From Copromyces sp. CBS 386.78 (taxonomy: Eukaryota > Ascomycota > Sordariomycetes > Sordariales > Sordariaceae): 64,000 nucleotides of DNA. The DNA is taken from positions 1-64,000 of the forward strand of contig MU839169.1 in NCBI GenBank assembly GCA_030685235.1. The letters run 5' to 3'. The translations under genes and the position numbers were made by a program. The notes under the pieces are model-generated. The model was not told the origin of the DNA and searched no databases. It worked only from the letters and a program-made list of their open reading frames with translations. Positions within the stretch are counted from its first letter, which is position 1. Each line of letters opens with the position of its first letter. This document shows positions 9,920-23,835 of the stretch, in pieces.

Positions 9920-12220
9920 TCGCTTACGTAAAAAAATAACTTTAAATTTTCGCTATTAATTATATTAGTACGTTCGTTTATATAGTTATTTTCTTTTTTA
10001 CTACTTTTATATATATTCGGTAATTAAATTTCTAATTTAGCTAAACCCTAAGGAATTTAATCGATTCTATTAATTTAAATACAATTCCCTTAATTTAGAA
10101 AATTTCTATTCTTAATTCCCTCGTCCGTATAAAATATATAAATTCTATTTTATTTATTTTAAATTCTATCCCTCTCTTAATTACTTAACCTAAATAAATA
10201 TCCTATATTATTTAGAACGTCCGATAATTTTCTTTAATAATTTTAACTACTATAATAATATTAATATCGTCGGCGAAGCTAATAATAATCGCGTTTTAAA
10301 TAATAGCCAATTTACGGTATAATAAGGTAATAAAGAGAATAAAAAGGATTAGTAAGAAAGGGGAGCCTTATAGTACGCCTACTATAATATTATAAAATTA
10401 AGAGCTTTCGTCGTCGAAAAAAAAAAACCTTTTCTTCCGGTAATAAAACTATTAACCTATTAAAGGATCTATTTTAGGAATCGTATTTCCTATAGTATAT
10501 ATAAGAACTACCTATAATTAATTCTATCGAATATACCCTTTAAATCGAAGAGTATAAAAAATATTACGGCCTTAAATTTCTATACTATATAAACCGCGTC
10601 GGTAATTATTCGGATAGCGAATTTAATTAAACGGCCTACCCGGTTACCTATCTAACCTTCCGGCAAGAAGTTATATTCTTCTACTACTTATATTAACCTT
10701 TTAACTATAAAGGCTTCGAAGATTTTTCCAACGTTATTTAAAAATAATATAGACTACTATATTCCGGCCAAGTTTTATTATTTAGCGTTTTTTCTAAATT
10801 TTTTAAGAATAATTATTTTCGTATTTTTAAACCGTTAGAAAAAATATTTAAACCGGAAGTTCGCTACGGCGAAAGCCGCTATCGTTTACTTAAATAATTC
10901 CCCGTATATTTTTAAAAATCTATTTAAAAATTAATCGATACTTAGTACCTTATTAAACACTATCCTCGAAAGGATTTCCCGAATATCCTTCTTAATAATT
11001 AAATTATTAATAATTACCGGGGTATCGCTATTTAATAATTAAATTTAATTTAATAAATAGCCCGTCGGGACTTCTATTTTTAGGAAGAAATAATTAGTAA
11101 AAATATTTATTTTACTATTATAATTTTCGACTTTATTCGCCTATTCGTTTTATTTAAAAGGTAGTAATTTTGGCGGATTTATTAGGTAATAATTTTATAT
11201 TTTAACCTACCTTTCTAATAATTAAAGTTTATTCGGGTTTTTTAATACGGTTATAATATAATTACGCTACTTCGCTCTTTAAATTTTTATAATAAATTTC
11301 TTCTTTTTTATTACTACCTCTATAAATTCTTTTTAATTTAAAGGCGTTTAATTCCTAAATTAAACTTACTATTTCTATTATACTTCCTTTATTACCGTTT
11401 TATATTCTAAATTCTACTAGTCTATTTATTTTTTCTAACTTTTCTTTCGGTATAGGACGAATTCTTCCGTAATACTAACGAATTCGCCGTCGAACCTATT
11501 AAATCCTAATTCGAATTCTTTTACCGTTTTAATCCCTTTTAAAATTAATATTCTTTTTTCCGCTACTTCCTACACTTTTTTCGTATTTATTAAATTCTAA
11601 TTAAATTTTTCCTCTACTTCCGCTTTCTTATTCCTTTTTCCTATTTAAATTTAAATTTCCTAAGGGTAATAGTCCGAACTTATTTACTTATATTATTATA
11701 TTCCCTAATATTCAGCTTTAATACCTTATAAAACCTATATATAATCGATTATTCCGTCTTTCTTTCTTCTAATTGTATTTCCGAACTTCGTTAATTCCCT
11801 ACGGGGGGTAACGAAATTAAATTTCTATTGCCGTACTTATATAAATAATTTTATAACGTTTAAATTAATTTTATTTTCTAAATCCTAATCGGGGTAATAG
11901 AGGTTATAATTTCCTACAATTATATATTAACCGGCTAAAGGTTTTTCCTTAAAGAATTTAAAGAGGGGAGACCCCTACTAATATTCTAGCGTACTTTAGA
12001 GGAAGATAAGGGAATAAATAGAATAAACGGTTATTAATTCTTGTAAATTCTTTAATATTGCTGCGGCTTAATCTTTTTTAACCTAGAAGTTTAAATCCTT
12101 CAAATTCTACTTCTTATTTATATAAATTACTATTCTACCCTTTTTTAAATAATCGATACTATAATATTTACCACTCCTCGGCCGGTAAATATCCCTATTC
12201 AAATTCTTGCCCGACTCTTA
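9920..12220 (-). pseudogene. LINE-1 ORF2 remnant (endonuclease-RT)
   Basis: This is the mirror of LINE-2 15950-18250 (coordinates sum to ~28172). Readable pieces are the endonuclease end SSDYYP (about 11660-11680), where the catalytic His of SDH is now Tyr, and the RT active site ISFADDINII (about 10255-10290) with both Asp kept. Numerous TAA/TAG codons interrupt the frame. In the family, ORF2 encodes an AP-type endonuclease that nicks the target and an RT that primes from the nick. None of this can work now. Confidence 0.8.
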
Positions 12221-14086
12221 AATTATTACGATATTATAAATCTCTTCCTATTCGAATAGCGTTTTCCCTCTCTTATATAATTTCCCTATATTCTAATAGA
12301 ATATTTTTAATTAAATTATTAATTACCTTATAAGAGGCTTCCTTCTAATTTAGCAATAGGCTAGGGGGATATTATTTCTTTAAAAATAATAATAGCGGCC
12401 AAAAGTATAATAATAATAGAATTAATATAAATATAATCGTTTATATTCTAAGAGTAAGTATAAACATTTATTAAGCTTATACTTATAAATTTCGGCCGAA
12501 AACTACTTCTAATCTTTTTAAGGCGGCCTTTTTTTCTTCTTCTTATAAATAATCTTTTTAAAGTCGTAATTAAACGGGAATTAAAAGGGGCGTCGGAAAT
12601 TATAATATCTTTTTTTAACTCTATCGTTAATTCTAATATTAATTTAATTAGTCCTTTACGAATAATAAAGCCGCGAAGCCTTTCAGCGTAATTAATAAAT
12701 ACTTTCGCGTAAACTGCTCTTATAAGCGGGTATTTTTTTTTATCGAATGTAAAATACCCCGACTTCTTATACGGCTTATAAAAAATTAGGGAATTATCCT
12801 TATTCGAAAAGTAATTTTCTTTTCCTATACGCGGCCCTTCGTATTTAATTTTACTATAACGGCTATAAGCATCCTCTTAATAATAGAATCTCGCTATATA
12901 TCCGAAATACCAATATTTAAAATACTATTGGGCGGAGGCCGTAATTTAGAATAATTCGTATACGTATACGCCACTATCCTAAAGGAAAAAATTCTTTTAA
13001 AAGAAAATTGTAACCTTCGCAATTATAATTTCTATTAAAAATATTCTTCTCTCTTCCCCTTTACGTCTTTTCTAAAATTTAGCCCGAATAATTTCCGCTT
13101 CCTTATTCTTCGCCCTTATTTCCTATATAACCGACTTAAATTATTTTATATTAATATTAACCTATAGGACTCTTTTAATTAAAACGGCTATAATATTTAA
13201 AGATACGACGGCTTCTTTTCTAAAAACCGTTTTAACTTAAATTTAATACTTCTAATACTAATCCCTAATTAGTTCGTTAAAAATAATTATATAATTTCCG
13301 TTCGTTATTATTTTAATAGTTATACGGACTACTTTATATAGGCTCTCCTTTAAAGCGCTTTCGACGGCTTACTTTATATTATTATTCAAACGCGTAGTAA
13401 ATTCGGCGGTAATTTAAGCCCCCTTAATAATAAGTTAGCGTTTATAATTAAAGGGGATAAATTTCTTAATAGTAATAGTAAATAGGTAATAGAAGGTAGT
13501 ATTAACCTTATTTAGTAATTTCTAAATAATATTAATTTATTTTTTTAACGCTTTTTAAATATTTTTTTTTATTTCCTTTGAAATAAATTTCTTTAAATTA
13601 TCGATATCCTTCCTAATAATAAATTGGGCTTCGGCGGCTTTATTTGCCTTAAATATTTTGGACCTACTTTTCTTTATAAAAATTTTTACGAATTCAAAAA
13701 GGAACTTTCAAATTTAGTAATAATTGTCAGTCAATACAGTAACGTAGTCCGTAGTCTTATTCGCTATAATAATAAATCTCTTTATAATTTTATCGTTTTT
13801 TTCCGTCTTCTCCGAAGTTTTTATAGTAAATACGGCGTCGGGGTCGTTATATTTTAAAATACCTCCGAGGGGGTTGTAAACGCTATTTTCAAACTTATTC
13901 GCACTTCTATTAATTATTATTGGTAGTAACGGTTTAATACTATTACTATAATTGTTGTAGGATATCGCGGAGGGGGTAAATGACCCTCCTGAGTCGATTG
14001 CCGTTGTCGGTTTTCGTTTTGAAGCACTTCCTGACTAGAAATCGGCGTTTCCGGTTTCGGCGTCGTTTTTCCTCGGTAATATTATA

Positions 14087-15098
14087 GTAAATTTTTATAT
14101 CTTCTATAATAGCCACGTATTTCGGGTCTAATCCATATACTTATATAAAATCCCTCTTCAAAGTTAGGCTTATTTAAGCCTCCGCGTAAATAAACCAAAT
14201 CTAATCTAGTATTAGGATTTCGTTTAAACGGCCTATTTCGTCCCCTTCAACTTTTAACCTATTTAAAGTATTTAAAATAAAATTTATTTTCCTAATAATA
14301 TAATAAATCTATAAATTATATTATAAAAGATAAATAAAAGTATTAATAAATTTCCGATTTCCCCTATTTATAGACAAAGTATTTAAGGTAATCTATTTAC
14401 AAATCTCTTTCATTACTAAATAATCGGTTAGAACGATAATAAAGTAATTTAAAGAATATAAAAGAGTCTATAATCGTTTAACCGCCCAAACTAAATAAGC
14501 TACTTCCATTCCAGAAGGATTATATTTAATTTTAATATTACTAAGGGCCTTACTTAAAAATATAATTAATTAGACTTAATTAGCGGGGATAGCTATATTT
14601 AATGCTTATACAAAACCGTCCTTGAAATAAAATAAGATTACTCCGTATTTTCGTTTTAAAAATCCGTCGACTTATAAAAATATTTACTTATCCGGGTCTA
14701 AATAATATAATTTTATATTTTTATAAATAGCCTTTTAAATTACTTTAAATATTACCTTTTCTTTAAATATAAGTAAATAAATCGTCTTTATACAATAATA
14801 TACCCGCTTAATTAAATTACTTAACGTAATAGCCCCTAACTTTTATTCTATAGTTAAAAATTAAACTTTACAGTTCTAAAATAATTCTAAAATCTTACTG
14901 TAATAAGAAATAAGGTAGCGAATAAATCCCAAACTTCCGATATACATTTCTAATATTTTAAATATTTCCGGGAATATTAATTTACGGAAGGCCTTTAATC
15001 TTTTAATTGTAATCGTTAATGCTAAAATATTAATATAGAAATTTAATAATTCTATATTCGGGTATATAATATAATTCTTTTTAAGAGAAAGGATTAAA
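14087..15098 (-). pseudogene. Gypsy D RT end / RNase H region
   Basis: After the LINE-2 insertion the minus-strand pol frame resumes with a YPNIELLNFYINILAL stretch (about 15000-15070), KRLKAFRKLIFPEIFKILE and YIGSLGFIRYLIPYYSKI. This is the characteristic connection between the gypsy RT palm and RNase H (family pattern L-G-x-x-V-...-L-x-F-P-x-T-...-L-G-x-x-G-Y-x-R-x-x-I-P-x-Y). It continues into a degraded RNase H segment down to the LINE-1 duplication. Confidence 0.8.
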
Positions 15099-15949
15099 TT
15101 ATATAATATAAATAGGAAGAGACGCGAAGGGGAGGAGAGAGGAATGCTCCTAGTAGAAGTTGCGACCGCGAGGGCCGCGATTTTCCTCCAAAAGAACTTT
15201 TTCCTCTAGGACGGCGGCGCATACGTATACGAACTGTTCCAAACTACAGCCTCCGCCCAATAATACTTTAAATATTAGCATTTCGGACATACAACGAAAT
15301 TCTATTACTAAGAAGACGCTTATAATTATTATAGTAAGGTTAAGTACGAAGGGCCGTATATAAGAAAAGAGAATTACCTTTTAAATAAGGATAATTCTTT
15401 AATTTTTTATAAGCCGTATAAGAAGTCGGGGTATTTCACCTTCAATAAAAAGAGGTATCCGCTCGTAAGAACGGCCTACGCGAAAGTATTTATCGACTAT
15501 ACCGAAAGGCTTCGCGGCTTTACTACTTGCAAAAGACCGGCTAAACCGGTATTAAAACTAATAATAAAGCTAGAGGAAAACGTCGTAATCCCTAACGTCC
15601 CCCCTAATTCCTATTCAATTACAACCTTAGAAAAATTATTTATAAGAGGAAGAAAAAGAGGCCGCTTTAAAAAAATTAGAGGTAATTCTCGGCCGAAATC
15701 TATAGGTACAAACCTAATAAATATTTATACCTACTCCTAAAATATAAATAACTATACCTATACTAATTCTATTGCTATTATACCTTCGGCCGCCACTGTT
15801 ACTTTTAAAGAAACGATACCCCCCTAGCCCGCCGTTAGATTAGAAGGAAGCTTTTTATAGGGTAATTAATAATTTAATTAAAAATATTCTATTAAAATAT
15901 AGGGAAATTATATAAAAGAGGGAAAATACTATTCGAATAAAAAGAAACT

Positions 15950-18250
15950 TATAATATTATAATAATTTAAAAGCTGGGTAAGAATTTGAATAAGGATATC
16001 TACCGGCCGAAGGGTAATAAATATTATAATATTAATTATTTAAAGAAAGGTAGAATAGTAATTTATATAAATAAGAAATAGAATTTAAAAGATTTAAATT
16101 TCCGGGTTAAAAAAATTAAGCCGTAATAATATTAAAGAATTTATAAAAACTAATAACCGTTTACTTTATTTACTCCCTTATTTTCTTTTAAGGTATACTA
16201 AAATACTAATAAGGATTTCCCCTCTTCAAACTCTTCGAAAAAAAACCCTTAGCCAATTAATATATAACTGTAGGAAACTATAACCTCTATTACCCCAATT
16301 AGGATTTAAAGAATAAAACTAGCCCGAACGCTATAAAATTATTTACATAAGTACAGCGATAAAAATTTAATTTCATTACCTTTCGTAAAGAATTAATAAA
16401 ATTCGGAAATATAATTAGAAGAAAAAAAAATAAAATAATTAATTATATATAGGTTTTATAAAGTATCGAAGCTAAATATTAGGGAGTACAACGGTATAAG
16501 TAAACGGGTTCGGACTATTACCCTTAAGAAATTTAAATTTAAATAAGAAAAAGAAATAAAAAAGCGGAAGTAGAAGAAAAATTTAATTAGAATTTAATAA
16601 ACGTAGAAAAAGTACGGGAAATAGCGAAAAAAAAAATATTAATCCTAAAGGGGATTAAAACGGTAGAAGAGCTCGAATTAGGATTTAATAGGTTCGACGG
16701 CGAATTCGTTAATATTATAGAAGAATTCGTCCTATACCGAAAGAAAAATCGGAGAAAATAAGTAGACTAATAGAATTTAGAATATAAAATAGTAATAAAA
16801 GAAGTATAGTAAAAATAATAAATTTAATTTAAGAACCGGACGCCTTTAAATTAAAGAGAATTTATAGAAACGGTAATAAAAAAAAAGAAATTTATTACGA
16901 AAATTTAAAAAGCGAAATAATATAATTACATTATAAACGCATCGAAAGACCTAAATAAATTTTAGCTATTAAAAAAGTAGGCTAAAATATAAAACTATTA
17001 CCTAATAAATCCGCCAAAATTACCACCCCTTAAACAAAACGAACGGGCGAACAAAATCGAAGATTATAGTAGTAAAATAAATATTCTTACCGACTATTTC
17101 TTCTTAAAAATAAAAGTCCTAACGGGCTATCTACCAAATTAAATTCAATTATTTCATAATAATACCCTAATACTTATTAATAACCTAATTACTAAAGAAA
17201 ATATTTAGGAAGTCCTCTTAAAGATAGTACCTAATAAGGTACCGGGTATCGATTAATTCTTAAACAAATTTCTAAAAATATACGGAAAACTATTTAAATA
17301 AATAATAATAACTTTTACCGTAGCAAACTTCTAATTCGGATACTTCCTCTAACAATTTAAAAATATAAAAGTAATTATTCTTAAAAAACTTAGAAAAAGC
17401 GCTGAATAATAAAAACTAGTTAGGGTATAGTAGCCTATATCATTTTTAAATAACGTTAAAAAAATCTTCGAAACCCTTATAACTAAAAGGTTAACGTAAG
17501 TAGCAGAAGAATATAATCTCCTCCTAAAAAGCTAAATAGGTAATTAAATAAACCGTTCAACCGAATTCGTCGTCCGAATAATTACCGACGTAATCTATAT
17601 AATATAAAAACTTAAAACTGTAATATCTTTTATATTCTTCAATTTAAAGGGTATATTCAATAAAATTAATTATAAATAACTTTTATATACGCTATAGGAA
17701 ATATAATTCCTAAAATAAATCCTCTAATAAATTAATAACTTCGTTACCGGAAGAAAAGGTTCTCTTTTCTTCGACGATAAAACTTCCTAACCTTATAATA
17801 TTATAATAGGCGTACCGTAAAGCTCCCCCTTCTTACTAATCCTTTTTCTCTTTATTACCCTATTATACTATAAATTAACTATTATCTAAAATACAATTAC
17901 CGTCGGCTTCGCCGATAATATTAATATTATTATAATAATTAAAATTATTAAAAAAAATTAATAAATACTTTAAATAATACAAAATATCTATTCGGGTTAA
18001 GTAATTAAAAGAGGAATAGAATTCGAAGTAAATAAAACGGAATTTATATATTTTATACGGACGAAAGAATTAAAAATAGAAATTCTCTAAATCGGAAGAA
18101 TTATATTTAAATTAACGGAATCGATTAAATTCTTTAAAGTTTAATTAAATCGGAAATTTAATTACTAAATATATATAGAAGTAATAAAAAAAAATTATGT
18201 AAACGAATGTATTAATATAATTAGCGGCGAAAATTTAGAATTACTTTTTT
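15950..18250 (+). pseudogene. LINE-2 ORF2 remnant (endonuclease-RT)
   Basis: The frame reads NYNLYYPN, then KFGNIIRRK, YKQTGSDYYP (SDY in place of catalytic SDH, 16510-16518), KVPGID.FLNKFLK (start of RT), FLNNVKKIFETLITKRLT, STEFVVRIITDVIY, FFNLKGIFNKINYK, GVPQSSPF-type block and VGFADNINI (17902-17928), where the second catalytic Asp is now Asn. Order and spacing match Tad1-clade LINE RT. Most stops are former Gln codons. Confidence 0.85.
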
Positions 18251-19349
18251 ATACGAATAAAAGAAATTTATATTAAGTATATTCAGAACGTAATTATATA
18301 TAGAGTATTAACCTTCTACTAACCGACCGAAATCTATAGTAAACTACGAAAAATAGCGATTAGACTAGTTAAATACTAAATTAAATATTTAAAAATTATT
18401 GCTAGAGTATATAAAATTATATTAATAAAGAACTTAGAGACAAAAACCTTTTATCCGCCGTTCGACTTCTATTTCAATAAGTGGGTTAGAGCCTTTAAAA
18501 AAAGGTTCGCCCGTACGAACTAAATAAGGTTCGTCCGAGGGACTATAATTTAGGTAATTAGCTGTATTTAAATAAAGAAAATAAAAAGTCGATTACCCGC
18601 TAATAAATTAAAAAGTAATACCGCTAAAATTAAGTAAGTTAAAGAATAAATATTTATAGAGAAACTTCTAATAATTATAATAAATTTACCCCCGTTAACG
18701 GGGGTATAATTACCCCCATTACAAATATTAAAATTAACCGCCACGGACTATAAAGGGTAATTAAAAGAAGTAATAATAAGAGAATAAATATCGTACTATA
18801 ATTACTAATTAGTGGTAGTAGCAATTAAATTAGGCCGATAATATAAATTTATTATCGCCGACCTCAACCTAAAGTTTAATAGTAATACTATAAAATAGTA
18901 TATAATTAATATAAAATAAAAAAAGAAGGAAACTTAATAATTAGAAGACGATAATAAATAATACCTATTACCTAAAGTAAAGAATTCCCTTCTTACTTAA
19001 GTAAAGACGGAAATTATAGGCTTTTAATCCTTCCTCTTCTAGAAGAAAGTTCCGGATATTATAATGCTAATCTATTCTTATAATATAAATAAAGAAACCT
19101 TCGCGTATATTGTCCTAAACTATTTATAAATAGCTAACTATTAAATAATAGTAACCAATTAACTATAAACGAAAAAAGAATTCTAAATTTATTTAAATAA
19201 TAGAACCCAAATTAAAAAAATCCATTTATAAGTATTATAGTTTAATAAATTAAATAAATACCGTTTAGCAATCGAATTGGAAGGAGAGCAGCGTAATAAA
19301 TTCGCGTAGTATTCGTAAATACGTTTAATTATAATACTAGAATAAGAAA

Positions 19350-20625
19350 GTACAGGAAAGACGGGAGGAAGAGGAATTAAATTATATTAATTATAATAGT
19401 TACCTAATTACGAAAGCGGTACCGAAGTAACTAATTAATATTCTTCGCGGTCGAAGAGTTTGTAGAGTATATTAAACATTAATTCCTAATTCCTAATAAC
19501 TTTATAGCACTACTAAACCTAATTTTCGTTAATTAAAAAAGGACTAATAAAATTATTAATTATTATCGAGGAATTAATACTAATACTTCCTCCGCTAGAG
19601 CCGAAAATGGGAATGGTAAAACAATCGGCTAAAAATATTTTACAATATCCTTTATACTAATAATTTTCGACCTTTATATTTTAATAGCGAAAAAAAATAT
19701 TAAAGTCGTATAAGAGGCTATTCGCAATTAAGCGTTCGCGTACGTCTTTAAAAAAATCGATATAAGTACTATAAAAATAACGAATTAAAGGACCGATATT
19801 ACTTTAAGAGTAGGATAAAATAATAATTATAATTTAAATAATATTATATTTATTATAATAATTTAATAGAATATCTAATATATATTTCGTATTAATAATA
19901 AAATAAATAATATTTTACTTACTAGCGTTTCGAAAAATATTAAAGAAAAAAATAAAAAGAAAACCGTAGGAAGAAATTTACTTTTAATATTAATATAATA
20001 AATATATTCCGTAAGGAACGTATAGAATATAATTATATTAAAGGACGGGGTATTATAAATATAGTTGGTAAATTTCAAATTATAATAAAAGTAAAGAATA
20101 TAGTAAATAATATTAATTAACGTAATTAATAAAGAGAAGGGGAAATAAATGTAAAAATAAAAAGGATTTACCGGCCGGGAGGAAAATTAAAAGCGGGGTT
20201 AAAAATTAATATTTAAATAAAGGCTTAGAATTCGGGCGTTAAGGAAGAAGGGAGTATAAAGGAATAAGCGAATTTAAAGGATAGAAAATCTATTATATAA
20301 ACGAAGTTAATACTATATTTAATAGTACTATAATTAATGCGAATCGTAAAGTTTAAAGGGTTAAATATACGGCCGGGAAGACGGTTAGGAGTACGGTTAA
20401 TAAAAGAGGACGCTATTTTAAAAGCTAATTAAATAGGGAAGAAAAGAAAGTTTAAAAGATAGTAGCGGGGAAGAATTCTTATATAGAGGGAAAAGAGGGG
20501 CTTTTACGCTTATATAAACTTTAGTAGAATTATAGGAATTTAGGGGATAATAACGAAGCGGGAGTAAAGATAAACGATAGGGAAGGGACGATTACTATAG
20601 GCGGTTTAGGAAGAAGGAGCGGCGT
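19350..20625 (+). other. LINE-2 counterpart of the variable 3' segment
   Basis: Homologous to 7556-8838. In LINE sense, a frame continuing from LAIELEGEQ (about 19270) stays readable for ~400 codons if TAA/TAG are taken as former Gln, and it is Gln-, Lys- and Arg-rich. No known domain is evident. Short open frames here (for example on the minus strand at 19875-20078) are by-products of base composition. Confidence 0.45.
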
Positions 20626-20901
20626 ATAAAAATAATATTTCGATTATTCTAATATTAAATCGAAAGCGGTAGAAGGGAAGTAGTTTATTTATTAAAGCGG
20701 TAAATAAGTACTACTATAAATAGAATCGAAATAGAGTAGGTGCGATTTATTCGCGATCGAAAGGAACTAGCGGTTTTTATCCGACGGCGCTTATTACTAT
20801 ATAGTTTCCTCTAGAGAACTAGGAGAAGTACCCCATACCAATAAGGCGCTATAAATAAGTAGCATAGGGAATAAGACTATTATTATTATATAATATAAAT
20901 A

Positions 20902-23529
20902 ATTTAAAAACTTTTTTTAAATACTCTAAGTACTCCTCTAAAAAATCTGAAAAAATAATAATATCGTCGATAAAAGCGCGGTAAAAGTAAAATATTATTA
21001 CTAATAATCGATCTATAAATCTTTATACGTATATAAAGGAATTATAATAACCTATAAGGGCTACATTCGACTATTCTAAACCACGCGGGCTAATAAAGGT
21101 AAGCCTATTTCTATATAAGGGCTATACTAAGAATTAGTAAAAGAAGGCTATTATATCTATAATAGTAATAAAGGTTTTTCCGCGTAATAAAATAATAACT
21201 TTAAATTAGAAAAGAAAAAAATAATAATTTAAAATTATAACCTTATTAAAGGCTTTTAAATTAATAACTATTCTACCTTTTTATTATCCTTTAACTATAC
21301 GCTATATAACGAAGATAAAATAAACGAAAGGGGTAGCCCTATTTACTTAATTTATTTTACCCTATTTATAAAGCGTATTAAAAATTTAATCTAACACTTC
21401 GCAATCCTTCTTACTTAAAGAGTAAAAATAAGCGTAAATACATTAATTTTACTATCCTTCTACGAATAAAACACGTATTATATCCACCTCCTTTATTTCA
21501 ATTACTTTTCCTTCTTCCTAAAAACTTAAATATTTATTAATAAACTTTTCGATTTTAAATATTAGAAACGGATTTTAAATATAAATATAGATCCTTTATT
21601 TAATAACCTTTTTAGGGACGTCGGCAGAGGTTTTTAAACCTAATATTAAGTACTTATCCTTTAATTTAAGCTTATCGGGTTCGGGTTTATCGAAGGTAAC
21701 TTATTTTGCGCTAAGCTCGGCGCCTACCTCTTCAATAACCTCCTATACTATAATTTCCGAATCTTCATCTATAAATTCCTTAAGGATTTATTTATTAATT
21801 ATATTATTAATATACGTATACCGGTTATCTTCCTTAACGCTACCCTAATCTTTAATAACGTTAAATATTTATAGAATAGGGACTTCGAATTTGGTATTTA
21901 AAATTAAAAGTATTCTAAGCGCCCTAATTACCAAATTAATAATTATACTTTAAAATAGAACTAAATATCCGCTATCTATAACCTCGGTAATACTACTAAT
22001 ATAAAATCGTTTAAGGATAATTACAACGCTATTAATCGTATTATTAACGAATATAACCTTCAAAACCTTAGAATTAATTACGGCATTAATTACCAAAGCG
22101 TACTTAAAATTTAATATAAAATATCGGTCTTTAAATAATTCCTTAAAATTAACCGGAATATAACTAATTTAACCAAGCAACAAAATCGTTATAAACACCG
22201 TCGTAACCTTTCTAATATAAGGTTTCGCATTTTCCTAAGCTACAAAATCGACGACGAAATTGTCGAAGTCTCTAAATATAATAATACCGGTTTTATAGTC
22301 TATATTTATTACGTATAAATATAGGAAATTATTACTAAATAAGATATAGGTTTAAATTCGTCTATAACCTATCCTCCTTTCTTAAATTTCATTAAAATTA
22401 ATTAGCCTTCTTTATTAAAACCTTCTAAATAAACTTCGAAGGTAGCCTACTTATTAATTTTAACAAGCTTTCCTCCTACTCTTCTAACTTTAGCGTACCT
22501 TATTTTAATACTATACGTCAAAATTTCTAACAAGGGTCTACTAATTAAAATCCTCCCAATTCCTAAATTTATATAAATTTCGCTCATCTTACTTTCCGGA
22601 CGTAAGCAGGCGTTTACCTTTATATATATAAAATTAGAAATTAGACTATTATTAACTTCAATTAATATTATTTACAAAATTTCTTTTACTTAAAGGGGAA
22701 GGGATAACTTAATAATAAATATAGAAGAAATACGAAGAATAGGGCGTAATTCTTCTCTTATAATTTAATTTACTTAAGTTAATTTATAGGTTTTGAAATA
22801 TTTAAAGAGGATATTATATAATAATAATATTTTCTTATAGTAACTATATATCCGTTATTCTAGCGCTAATAGGGATAGCGTTCGGATATACTCTATTTTT
22901 ACAACCTTAAAGGTTATACAAATTACCTTATTCTACTACCTCTTAACTCTAATATTAATATTCTTATAATATTTATAATATTTTTTCATAGGGACCTTCG
23001 TAATAAAATATATATTTATTACAGACTTATTATTATTAGAACTATTATTTAAAGCTTCGGTATCTTCTACTATATAATTAGCTTAGTAAAATTGACGTTT
23101 ATAATCGAAATCTTTATCGCAACTTTTATTATGGCTACAATCCCGGCTCTTATTACAATTTCAGTCGTTATTATTATTAGCTCTATTATAATTATAATTT
23201 CGGTTATTATAATTATTATAATTACGCTCTCTTTTATAGCTATAATTACAATTATAATTTCTATCCCTATCCGAGCGATTACTTTAATTATCGCTTCGGC
23301 GGTTAAATACGCCTCAAGTTCTATTACGCTTAGAATCGTTAAATCTAGATTTGGCGGCTATAATTAGTATAGCGTTAACCCGGGATATTTCCATTATATA
23401 ATTTAACAACTCCTCCCTATTAAGCGGGGCTCTAAAATATTATTTTATATATAGGTCGAAATTTAACTAAATTTATATTATAATATTATACTAATTTAAT
23501 ACCGAATTTTAACCTATAATACCTATTAT
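20902..23529 (-). pseudogene. Gypsy D protease-RT remnant
   Basis: The minus-strand frame contains the RT active-site block YFYRAFIDDIIIFSDFLEEY (20915-20985), with both catalytic Asp preserved. Upstream is GLPLSFILSSLYSV...VVINLKA-like sequence (about 21240-21370), matching the fingers/palm start of this gypsy clade. Further upstream (22000-23529) the frame is readable in pieces but too decayed to place the protease Asp or zinc knuckle with confidence. Downstream the frame is cut by LINE-2. Confidence 0.75.
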
Positions 23530-23555
23530 TGAAACGCCCATTCTTCCACCGTGGA

Positions 23556-23628
23556 GGCGCTGAGGTCGGGCTCACCAAAGGTGTCATGGCACACCAAAGG
23601 TTGTGGTCCGTGAGCCCACCTCAGCGCC
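23556..23628. repeat. 19-bp-stem hairpin at the GC-rich end of Y1
   Basis: GGCGCTGAGGT-C-GGGCTCAC (23556-23575) pairs with GTGAGCCC-ACCTCAGCGCC (23610-23628). This gives 19 pairs with one bulged C. The 34-base loop contains two CACCAAAGGT copies. The equivalent hairpin in Y2 has different arm sequences that still pair. Confidence 0.85.
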
Positions 23629-23743
23629 GAAACTGGAAGGAGCGGCGGTTCTGTCTATAATGGGCCAACGTGCAATTAATTGCGGAGCCCATGTTCCCAA
23701 TTAGGAAATTCTGTCGAGTTGCCAAACTCGGGAGGCCCGTGCA

Positions 23744-23820
23744 CGAAGCGATAAGGAAAGGAAGCGATAAGGAAAGGAAGCGATAAGGAAAAGAAGCGAT
23801 AAGGAAAGGAAGCGATAAGA
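23744..23820 (+). repeat. GAAGCGATAAGGAAAG minisatellite
   Basis: Five nearly identical 16-bp units, with one A-for-G variant in the third. They lie between the GC-rich end of Y1 and its module M array. The corresponding place in Y2 has an unrelated minisatellite. Confidence 0.9.
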
Positions 23821-23835
23821 ACCAATTTTTTTTAA

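Larger units (their letters stand above)
7291..14070 (-). mobile_element. Near-full-length Tad1-like LINE, LINE-1
   Basis: A 6.78-kb non-LTR retrotransposon in minus orientation, bounded by the exact 16-bp duplication CCTCGGTAATATTATA (7275-7290, 14071-14086). Its 3' end is an (ATT)n tail on the minus strand following CTTATTC-type sequence. Its 5' end at 14070 is comparatively GC-rich, as expected of a LINE 5' region. It extends ~1 kb further 5' than the truncated LINE-2. It contains endonuclease and RT remnants, and the RT catalytic FADDIN is still encoded (about 10261-10277). It inserted into gypsy D between the integrase and RNase H regions. Confidence 0.9.
15115..20885 (+). mobile_element. 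5'-truncated Tad1-like LINE, LINE-2
   Basis: A 5.77-kb plus-strand copy of the LINE-1 family, flanked by the 16-bp duplication TTATATAATATAAATA (15099-15114, 20886-20901). Its start corresponds to LINE-1 ~13055, so ~1 kb of the 5' end is missing, the usual result of incomplete reverse transcription. It ends in (ATT)n. LINE-1 and LINE-2 lie tail-out in opposite orientation inside gypsy D. The distinct duplications show that they are separate insertions, not a duplicated segment. Confidence 0.9.

Noticed and set aside
7291..20885. A giant palindrome formed by segmental inversion-duplication
   Set aside because: The arms are two LINE copies with different target duplications (CCTCGGTAATATTATA and TTATATAATATAAATA) and different 5' ends, so they are separate insertions.
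23092..23367. An Ile/Ser/Thr-rich membrane protein on the plus strand
   Set aside because: It lies antisense to the gypsy D gag/pol region, is built of ATT/ATA codons from AT-shifted DNA, and has no start context or conserved motif.
23744..23820. A CRISPR-like array of short repeats
   Set aside because: The units are contiguous 16-bp minisatellite repeats without spacers, in a eukaryotic transposon.
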